From positions 1 through 6,888 of the forward strand of contig JAYVSS010000156.1 in the NCBI GenBank assembly GCA_043775075.1: 6,888 nt of DNA. Direction: 5' to 3'. The stretch is from JANLQX01 sp043775075 (GTDB lineage Bacteria; Actinomycetota; Acidimicrobiia; Acidimicrobiales; JANYDT01). Under the pieces are notes generated by a model. That model saw only the letters and a list, made by a program, of their open reading frames with translations. It was not told the DNA's origin and made no database searches. Both the position numbers and the translations under genes were made by a program. Shown here piece after piece: positions 1 to 4,755 of the stretch; the first letter of the stretch is position 1; every line of letters starts with the position of its first letter.

Positions 1-117
1 ATCGGAGAGAACCATTGAAATGTGAAACTCCGCGGGGGACGGCAGATATTCAAGCTCAACGGGCCAACGGGCCAGCCCAAAGACGTTGCCGACAGCGATG
101 CCGTAGCGTGAGGTCGC
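1..117. other. Left edge, no gene assigned
   Basis: No gene can be supported here. The plus frame ending with TGA at 109-111 is open only from position 19, after a TGA at 16-18, so it is at most a 30-codon fragment. The minus frame in codon register with the downstream gene has no stop from 405 to the window edge, but such antisense frames are often open by chance in GC-rich genes. An 8-bp unit, CAACGGGC, occurs twice in tandem at 57-72. The stretch may hold the end of a neighbouring gene or a promoter region. Confidence 0.3.
104..109 (+). promoter_or_regulatory. Possible -10 box of the first SnoaL-like gene
   Basis: TAGCGT fits the actinobacterial TANNNT -10 pattern and lies 8 nt before the ATG at 118. 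The same hexamer is found 7 nt before the start of the Rieske gene on the other strand. The -35 side is weak (AAGACG at 80-85, 18-nt spacer, three matches to TTGACA). A short GAGG at 110-113 could instead serve as a ribosome binding site, only 4 nt from the ATG, so leaderless and leadered readings both remain possible. Confidence 0.35.
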
Positions 118-603
118 ATGCACGCGAACTCTGACACCCTCTGGGCCATCAACCACGCACTCGGTATGTACTGCCGAGGGATCGATCGGCTCGACGGCGC
201 CCTCGTGGCTTCGGCCTTCCATCCCGGAGCGCAGCTGATCGACTACCGCGCCGAGCCGCTCGCCATCGAGCTGTTCGTCGAAGGGGCGATGGTTTCGCTG
301 GGAAAGCGATTCACGACCACGCAGCACCGCATCAGCAACGTCAACGCCGACATCGAAGGTGACATCGCCAAAGTGGAAACGTACGTCCTCGCCTATCACG
401 TTGAGTCAGTGGAGACCGGGCAACGCCTGCACACCTTTAACGGTCGCTACATTGATCGGTTTGAGCGACGAAACGATGAGTGGAAAATTGCTGAGCGCAC
501 GTTGCGTTGTGATTGGACTCGCATTGAAGCGATCGACGAAACGATGCCTGGCGCGTGGGTGGCATCGGGTCGAGCGGGCTCGCCGGACCCGCTCAACGAC
601 TGA
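118..603 (+). CDS. NTF2/SnoaL-like family protein
   Basis: A 161-residue protein with the alpha+beta-cone fold signature of the SnoaL-like/NTF2 superfamily, whose members include small cytoplasmic cyclases, isomerases and dehydratases as well as ring-hydroxylating dioxygenase beta subunits. Visible features are an N-terminal helix with Y18-C-R-G-I-D23, the strand start T68-Q-H70-R-I-S-N74, the strand V86-E-T-Y-V-L-A-Y-H94, and the C-terminal pair G109-R-Y111-I-D-R-F with W122-K-I-A-E-R127. Y18, D23 and H70 sit where catalytic polar residues lie in scytalone-dehydratase-like members. The length fits the family. The ATG at 118 is the first good start and follows a possible -10 box closely. It converges on the Rieske alpha-subunit gene, with a strong hairpin between the two. 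Family assignment is firm. The reaction is unknown, and a role as a divergent oxygenase partner is only a possibility. Confidence 0.85.
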   Translation: MHANSDTLWAINHALGMYCRGIDRLDGALVASAFHPGAQLIDYRAEPLAIELFVEGAMVSLGKRFTTTQHRISNVNADIEGDIAKVETYVLAYHVESVETGQRLHTFNGRYIDRFERRNDEWKIAERTLRCDWTRIEAIDETMPGAWVASGRAGSPDPLND

Positions 604-613
604 AGTGAGGCGC

Positions 614-656
614 GTGGGAGCGCTGGTCGCGGCTGGGCCGCGATGACCGCTCCCAC
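614..656. terminator. Palindromic hairpin between convergent genes (repeat copy A)
   Basis: A 43-nt near-perfect inverted repeat: arms 614-633 and 637-656 around a 3-nt TGG loop, with outer GTGGGAGCG pairing CGCTCCCAC and inner TCGCGGC pairing GCCGCGA. Only C-C and G-G mismatches and one G-T pair interrupt the 20-bp stem. It lies in the 59-nt gap between two convergent genes, so it probably ends transcription from both sides. No T-run follows on either strand, so it is not a classical intrinsic terminator. Positions 626-654 match the reverse complement of 6301-6329 at 28 of 29 bases, which makes it a member of a dispersed repeat family. Confidence 0.8.
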
Positions 657-662
657 AAGGGG

Positions 663-2087
663 TCATTGGGTCGGGGGGTAGCCGCCGGCGTTTAGGTACT
701 CGCGCACCCGCTGCTGCAGGTGTCGGGCCCGTGACTCTTGGTAATTCCCGAGGGTCTGACCCTTCTTGTGGCTGGAGCGAAAGCCCCGTGTTTGCGCCGC
801 CATGTTGGCGGTGTCCTGGTCGTAGACCCGACCAAGCCCACCGAGGCCGGTGGCAATCGTGTAGCTGTCGTTGATGTCGAGATGAATCACCTCGGGCGGT
901 GGTGGTGCCTCGCCGTCGAGCGGACGGGGCCGGAGAATCAACAGATCGAAAAAACACACATCGAGATCGCTCGGATCAGGACGGAATCGGTACACCATCG
1001 GCAGCGAGATACCGGGGAAGAAGAAGGCGTTCGGAAAGCAGAAGTACTCAATTGAATCGAGCGTGAGTGACTCGCTTACCTCGGTGAAATCTCGCCCGTA
1101 CTTCGCACCGAGTTCACCCTGCACATACTTGGCGTAAAAATCTCGGGCTCGGCCACCGTCGGGCAACTGCAGCGGCTCCATTCCGTGACGCAGGTTCCTT
1201 GTCAGATGACCGAGCAGTTCCTGCTCTGTACGCTTACCAGGTCGTTGGGGGCTATCGAGCCCGGTGGTGTGAATGAAGCGGCTGACGTTGGGGGCGAAGA
1301 TGTCGTACTGCGTGGTGACCTCGTCGCCGAGCTTGCCCGAGGCGTGCGTTTCGCGGACGTGATACGCCTCCAGAAACGCCTCCACCCCGGCCTTCCAGTT
1401 GCAGGGCAATCGTTTGCGGACGTGGGTCTCGATGTAGCGATCTTCGAAATCAAACGACGCAAAGTGCTCCGTAAGTACACCGACATATTCAGAAAGCGGC
1501 GGGGCGTCCTGATCGAAATTCACCCACACGAAGCCGGCGAATACGGCGACGGGCATCTCCGGGAGACGATGCGATTGATCGCCAACATGGGGAAAGTCCC
1601 AACGATCCGGCACCTCGATGAGGTCGCCGTCGAGTGACCACGTCCAACCGTGAAATGGGCACTTCAACTGTTGGGCGAATCCACACGTCTCGGGAGCCCG
1701 AAGTTGGGTGCCTCGGTGCATGCAGGCGTTGTAATACGCCTTAATGGTGTCGTCGTCGGCTCGCACGATCAACGCAGAAAGATGACCAATGTCGTACACG
1801 TAGTAATCGCCGCGTTCAGGAATGTGATCGACGTGACAGGCCCATTGCCACGTCTTCGACCACATATGTTCGTGCTCAGCGGCGGCATACGAAGGCGAGG
1901 TGTAGTTCTCGAACGAGATGTCTGCGTCGCCCAGGAACGCCGGTGATTCGACGAGCAATGGTTCGGGCGGCCGAGTTGGATCGTCGAGCAATTGCTCGTG
2001 CAACGTGGGGCCGGGCGCCCGTGCTGACCCCGGCTGGGGGACCAACGTCATCGCGTGGCCTTTGGCGGAATCGTGCGGAGTGGGCAT
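663..2087 (-). CDS. Rieske 2Fe-2S aromatic ring-hydroxylating oxygenase, alpha subunit
   Basis: A 474-residue oxygenase that would use O2 and electrons from a separate reductase to hydroxylate or demethylate a substrate in the cytoplasm. The Rieske cluster is bound by C122-x-H124 and C143-x2-H146 (CMH...CPFH). The catalytic domain has N230-W-K...E236-A-F-L-E240-A-Y-H243-V-R-E-T-H248, giving Fe ligands H243 and H248, with D425 in a DxDTANM segment as the likely third ligand. The usual bridging Asp is Glu (E240). The frame is open to an ATG at 2141, but a -35/-10 pair lies between 2123 and 2095, 7 nt before the ATG at 2087, so I take 2087 as a leaderless start; M13 (2051) is another option. It is divergent from the TIM-barrel gene. 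No ferredoxin, reductase or classical beta subunit is adjacent. Family certain, substrate unknown. Confidence 0.93.
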   Translation of the reverse strand: MPTPHDSAKGHAMTLVPQPGSARAPGPTLHEQLLDDPTRPPEPLLVESPAFLGDADISFENYTSPSYAAAEHEHMWSKTWQWACHVDHIPERGDYYVYDIGHLSALIVRADDDTIKAYYNACMHRGTQLRAPETCGFAQQLKCPFHGWTWSLDGDLIEVPDRWDFPHVGDQSHRLPEMPVAVFAGFVWVNFDQDAPPLSEYVGVLTEHFASFDFEDRYIETHVRKRLPCNWKAGVEAFLEAYHVRETHASGKLGDEVTTQYDIFAPNVSRFIHTTGLDSPQRPGKRTEQELLGHLTRNLRHGMEPLQLPDGGRARDFYAKYVQGELGAKYGRDFTEVSESLTLDSIEYFCFPNAFFFPGISLPMVYRFRPDPSDLDVCFFDLLILRPRPLDGEAPPPPEVIHLDINDSYTIATGLGGLGRVYDQDTANMAAQTRGFRSSHKKGQTLGNYQESRARHLQQRVREYLNAGGYPPTQ

Positions 2088-2094
2088 GGATTGA

Positions 2095-2123
2095 ACGCTA
2101 CCGGTCGACCGAATGATTGTCCC
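2095..2123 (-). promoter_or_regulatory. Leaderless promoter of the Rieske oxygenase gene
   Basis: Read on the minus strand, GGGACA (2118-2123, four of six matches to TTGACA) is followed after 17 nt by TAGCGT (2095-2100), then 7 nt and the ATG at 2087. This spacing places the transcription start at or beside the A of the ATG, which agrees with the absence of a Shine-Dalgarno sequence. It is the main reason for preferring 2087 over the upstream ATG at 2141. Confidence 0.5.
2102..2111. promoter_or_regulatory. Possible operator: 10-bp perfect palindrome in the promoter spacer
   Basis: CGGTCGACCG is self-complementary and sits inside the -35/-10 spacer of the Rieske promoter. A second palindrome built from the same half-sites, GACCGGTC, lies at 2152-2159, just before the start of the divergent TIM-barrel gene. 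A dimeric repressor binding either site could control both genes. Ten-base palindromes are expected several times by chance in a window of this size, so only the position and the shared half-site argue for function. Confidence 0.25.
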
Positions 2124-2170
2124 AGTCCCGCCGAGAGGCACTATGGGCGTAGACCGGTCAGAATGCAGCG

Positions 2171-3055
2171 ATGAGCGAGACGCCCTCCGTGCCCACCCCC
2201 CGTCGTGTTCGGTCGGCTGGCGATCTTGGACCGAACGATCTTGTGTGGGATCACTTCAGTCGGCCCCGTACGGACGACGTGGCGGGCCGCATTTTCGCCG
2301 CCGCAGCTGCTGGCTTCGCCGGAATTGGACTGTATATCGGGGCCTGGGCGGCGATGCGGGACAACCCGTCGGAGATTGAGCGGGTCGACGCTGCGCTCGC
2401 CGCTACCGGCATGGTGATTGCCAATATTGAAGTCGTTCGTGGCTGGTCCGGGGTGGGCGGGGCCGACGAGTCGTGCCTGCGTCAGGAAGCCCTGGTCTAT
2501 GAGATGGCCGATCGATGGGGGTGTCGGTACCTCCAGGCCATCGGCAACGCCGAAGGCCCACTCAACTTCGCCGATGCCGCCGCCGGATTTGGCGCCCTCT
2601 GCGATCGCGCCGCCGAGCATGGCCTGCTGGTCGGCTTGGAGTGGGTGCCGTCGATGACCGTAATCGGCGACGCCACCACGGCCATGCGTATCGTCGTCGA
2701 TGCCGACCGGACGAACGGCGGATTGTGTTTTGATTCGTGGCACCTCACTCGCTCGACCAATGATCTTGACGACGTGCGCCGACTGCCGGGCGAGAAGGTC
2801 TTTGCCACCCAGTGGAACGACGGCACCATTACGCCCAAGAACGCCGACTATCTAGAGGACTGTCTGGCCAATCGGGTGGCGCCCGGGGATGGCCAGTTTG
2901 CGTTGGTGGAGATGGTGAAGATTCTTGATGCCATCGGGTCGACGGCTCCGGTCGGGCTTGAGGTGTGCTCCGCCGAACTCTGGGCCGGCCCGGTGGGCGC
3001 GGCGGCCACGGTGGCCGCCGATGGTATGCGCGCCGTGCTTGCATTAGCTCGCTGA
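2171..3055 (+). CDS. Sugar phosphate isomerase/epimerase family protein (xylose isomerase-like TIM barrel)
   Basis: A 294-residue protein of the AP-endonuclease-2/xylose-isomerase-like TIM-barrel superfamily, whose members use a divalent metal to isomerise or epimerise sugars, inositols or related keto-acids. Visible strand-end motifs are G51-I-G-L (after F49), I86-E87-V-V, V154-G-L-E157-W, C186-F-D188-S-W-H191, A212-T-Q214-W-N-D217 and G262-L-E264-V. E157, D188, Q214 and E264 occupy the four metal-ligand positions known from tagatose 3-epimerase-type enzymes (Glu, Asp, His, Glu), so the third ligand is Gln instead of His. H191 is the usual conserved His after the Asp. The ATG at 2171 lacks a clear ribosome site; a weak CAGAAT lies 6 nt upstream. 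It is divergent from the Rieske gene with an 83-nt gap. The stop lies within a 31-bp segment partly duplicated downstream. Substrate not deducible. Confidence 0.87.
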   Translation: MSETPSVPTPRRVRSAGDLGPNDLVWDHFSRPRTDDVAGRIFAAAAAGFAGIGLYIGAWAAMRDNPSEIERVDAALAATGMVIANIEVVRGWSGVGGADESCLRQEALVYEMADRWGCRYLQAIGNAEGPLNFADAAAGFGALCDRAAEHGLLVGLEWVPSMTVIGDATTAMRIVVDADRTNGGLCFDSWHLTRSTNDLDDVRRLPGEKVFATQWNDGTITPKNADYLEDCLANRVAPGDGQFALVEMVKILDAIGSTAPVGLEVCSAELWAGPVGAAATVAADGMRAVLALAR

Positions 3056-3098
3056 CGGGTTTGCGCTCGCCGTCCTGGCCTTAACTCGCTGACGGGTT
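3031..3098 (+). repeat. Partial tandem duplication of a gene 3' end
   Basis: Segment 3031-3061 (last codons and stop of the TIM-barrel gene) is repeated at 3068-3098, 37 bp downstream, with 27 of 31 bases identical. The last 14 bases, CTCGCTGACGGGTT, are exact. The first copy encodes AVLALAR-stop; the second, read in its own frame, encodes AVLALTR-stop. Three of four differences are synonymous third positions (GTG/GTC, CTT/CTG, GCA/GCC) and one changes Ala to Thr. This suggests that the second copy was once coding, perhaps the tail of a homologous gene left after recombination. It fills most of the 56-nt gap before the convergent phosphotransferase gene. Confidence 0.75.
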
Positions 3099-3111
3099 CG
3101 AGCTTCAGCAC

Positions 3112-4200
3112 TCAGAATCTTTCGAGTGCCTCGCCCCCGGCGTTGTCACTGGCACTTTCGAACGAGCGAGTGATCATGGAATCAAGCAGCTTTCGTCCTC
3201 GCTCATTGCCCGGATCGGCGTCGCTGATGGCGATCTGTGCCCAGGCCTGCTGCAGCGTGCAATAGCGGTAATCCTCCACCAGCCGCTCGAACGAGTATCC
3301 GGTCACGCCATGCGTGGTTAGGGCGCGGTGGTAGCGGCGGAGCAATTCGTCTTGCCACTCACGTCGGTTCTCTCGAGTGACGGACATGCCGAGGAAATTA
3401 GCGACGTCCCACGCCCCCACATGTCGGGTCATGATTTGGAAGTCGAGCATCGTGACGACGCCCTCGCCCGCCGATCCACCGAAGAGAAAGTTGTCGGCCC
3501 GAAAGTCTGTGTGGGCCAGCGTGGCGTTGCCGCGGTCCACCCACCAATCGAGCATGTCAACATATCGTGGGGTCATCTCATGCATCCACGACATCGCATC
3601 TCTTGGTACGCGCGCTGACCATCGCGCATCGAACGCTTCGATCTTCGACGAAACCAGTTCACGAGCGCCTTGGTAGGCCGGGTTGTTCCACGGCGGCAAC
3701 CACTGCAATGCATACAACTGCGGTGTCTCCCAAAACTTGGCATGAAGAGCGGCGCCGAGGTCCACGATGCGCTCGCAATCGTCAAGCGTTGCACCAGCGA
3801 TTTGATCGATCATGCGGGCTCCGGTGATCTCCTCCATCAGGATGACGAAGGGGGTTCCTGCCGGGTCGATTGATGCGTGAAAGCAGCGCGGAATGGCGAG
3901 CCCGAGGGTGGGAGCGAGGTCGTTGTAGAAGTTCACCTCGCGTAAGTAGAAGCCCATGATTTGACTGACGAATACGTTTTCCGGAAACAGCGATTGGAAC
4001 TTGGCCACCATCGTTGCGGGGCCGGTCGAGCCGGGCTCGTACGTCAGATACAACCGGGCAACTTCGCCGAGGATCCCGACGCCTTCGCCCATGTTCTCTG
4101 CGCGGACAGATGCAATCCGACCAACGTCAGTGTGACCCGCCAGCACGTCGTTCATCCAAGCGCTCGTGACGTCGTGTGACTGGGCAGGAATCGGCGGCAC
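3112..4200 (-). CDS. Phosphotransferase family protein (CHK/aminoglycoside-kinase-like)
   Basis: A 362-residue cytoplasmic ATP-dependent small-molecule kinase of the APH/choline-kinase fold, closest in style to the CHK-like (DUF1679/ecdysteroid-kinase-like) group often found near steroid and lipid genes in actinobacteria. The N lobe shows V65-A-K67-F as the ATP lysine and R87-E88-V-N-F-Y as the helix glutamate. The hinge is L121-M-E-E124. The catalytic loop is H230-T-D232-F-R-A-D236-N237, followed by the metal-binding L252-D253-F, and W264-D265 matches the usual conserved W/D after it. All core residues are present, so it should be active. It starts with GTG at 4200, preceded by GGAGAG at 5 nt spacing. 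It converges on the TIM-barrel gene and diverges from the SnoaL/CoA-ligase operon. The substrate is unknown; a hydroxylated product of the neighbouring oxygenase is conceivable but unproven. Confidence 0.88.
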   Translation of the reverse strand: MPPIPAQSHDVTSAWMNDVLAGHTDVGRIASVRAENMGEGVGILGEVARLYLTYEPGSTGPATMVAKFQSLFPENVFVSQIMGFYLREVNFYNDLAPTLGLAIPRCFHASIDPAGTPFVILMEEITGARMIDQIAGATLDDCERIVDLGAALHAKFWETPQLYALQWLPPWNNPAYQGARELVSSKIEAFDARWSARVPRDAMSWMHEMTPRYVDMLDWWVDRGNATLAHTDFRADNFLFGGSAGEGVVTMLDFQIMTRHVGAWDVANFLGMSVTRENRREWQDELLRRYHRALTTHGVTGYSFERLVEDYRYCTLQQAWAQIAISDADPGNERGRKLLDSMITRSFESASDNAGGEALERF

Positions 4201-4205
4201 GGTGG

Positions 4206-4211
4206 CTCTCC
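4206..4211 (-). promoter_or_regulatory. Ribosome binding site of the phosphotransferase gene
   Basis: On the minus strand GGAGAG lies 5 nt before a GTG codon at 4200. It is the clearest Shine-Dalgarno sequence in the window and it fixes the GTG as the start. Several neighbouring genes instead look leaderless. Confidence 0.65.
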
Positions 4212-4249
4212 AAGGTCGATTCCGAACCCGCGTTGGGCTCGGTCTCCAG

Positions 4250-4255
4250 AATCTA
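4250..4255 (-). promoter_or_regulatory. Possible -10 box of the phosphotransferase gene
   Basis: TAGATT on the minus strand fits TANNNT and would give a leader of roughly 40 nt that includes the GGAGAG site. No convincing -35 box stands 16-19 nt upstream, so the call is weak. It lies beside the -35 region of the divergent operon promoter, so the two could influence each other. Confidence 0.3.
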
Positions 4256-4260
4256 TCGAC

Positions 4261-4290
4261 TGGTCAATTCTGATGCTCGTCTTCTACGAT
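4261..4290 (+). promoter_or_regulatory. Leaderless promoter of the SnoaL/CoA-ligase operon
   Basis: TGGTCA (4261-4266, four of six matches to TTGACA) is followed after an 18-nt spacer by TACGAT (4285-4290), a TANNNT -10 box, then 6 nt and the ATG at 4297. There is no Shine-Dalgarno sequence before any candidate start. The spacing supports a leaderless start at 4297 rather than the in-frame ATG at 4273, which would lie within the promoter. Confidence 0.45.
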
Positions 4291-4296
4291 TCACCC

Positions 4297-4752
4297 ATGA
4301 GCCCGCATGGAATGCCAACGGCACGCGAGGGAATCGCTGAGCTTGTCCACAAGTACGCGGATGCAGTCGTGCACTGCAACGGGGAGCAGTGGGGGAGTTG
4401 TTGGGCGGAGGATGCTCGCTGGATCCTCTCGGCCGACCGTGATGTCATCGGTCGTGAGGCGATCGTCGCGCTGTGGAATAAGGCCATGGGAACCTTTTCG
4501 GCGGTCGTGCAAAACGTGTACGGCGGCGCGGTCGACATCGCCGATGACGGACTTTCGGCGAGCGCGCGTTGGTATATCGGCGAACATTTCCTGCGGGCCA
4601 ATGGGTCTTCGGGCATGCTGCTCGCGTACTACAATGACACGTACGCATATGGTAACGGAGGATGGCTGTTCACTAGTCGTCAGCTCTTCCCGCAGTATCA
4701 GGGGCCCCCGGATCTTTCGGCTCCGTTTCTCAACGCTGTGAAAGACGCCTGA
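4297..4752 (+). CDS. SnoaL-like/NTF2 family protein, first gene of a two-gene operon
   Basis: A 151-residue SnoaL-like protein. The N-terminal helix is I13-A-E-L-V-H-K-Y20-A-D22-A-V, followed by W32...C35-W-A-E-D39-A-R-W42, the strands R91-W-Y-I-G-E-H97 and Y111-Y-N-D114-T-Y116, and the C-terminal W123-L-F-T-S-R128. The first SnoaL-like gene of the window has H70 in its HRISN strand; here the matching position appears to be Q72, so if both are enzymes they probably differ in chemistry. Three ATG starts are possible (4273, 4297, 4312). I prefer 4297 because TACGAT lies 6 nt upstream, while the family's conserved part begins only near residue 10. Its stop is 3 nt before the GTG of the acyl-CoA synthetase gene, so the two are surely cotranscribed and may act on the same substrate. 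Family firm; function unknown. Confidence 0.84.
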   Translation: MSPHGMPTAREGIAELVHKYADAVVHCNGEQWGSCWAEDARWILSADRDVIGREAIVALWNKAMGTFSAVVQNVYGGAVDIADDGLSASARWYIGEHFLRANGSSGMLLAYYNDTYAYGNGGWLFTSRQLFPQYQGPPDLSAPFLNAVKDA

Positions 4753-4755
4753 ATC

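Noticed and set aside
57..74. Tandem CAACGGGC repeat as an operator or iteron
   Set aside because: Only two 8-bp units with no further copies nearby; it may be chance in GC-rich DNA.
19..111. Possible 30-codon plus-strand gene end (KLNGPTGQPKDVADSDAVA-stop)
   Set aside because: An in-frame TGA at 16-18 cuts it off, no start or ribosome site is evident, and the other frames here are also open, so it cannot be called a gene tail.
406..957. Long minus-strand open frame across the end of the first SnoaL-like gene and into the Rieske gene
   Set aside because: It overlaps two well-supported genes, runs across the hairpin region, and its arginine/proline-rich product looks like an antisense artefact of GC-rich codons.
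2088..2141. N-terminal extension of the Rieske protein to an ATG at 2141
   Set aside because: The extension would be encoded by the stretch holding the -35 and -10 boxes and a palindrome, and it adds no conserved sequence; ATG 2087 fits better.
2141..2743. 200-codon minus-strand open frame opposite the TIM-barrel gene
   Set aside because: It is antisense to a conserved enzyme, shows no domain pattern, and would end inside the divergent promoter region.
3108..3129. GCACTC/GAGTGC inverted repeat at the end of the phosphotransferase gene as a terminator
   Set aside because: The stem is only 6 bp around a 10-nt loop, overlaps the stop codon and has no T-run; too weak to call.
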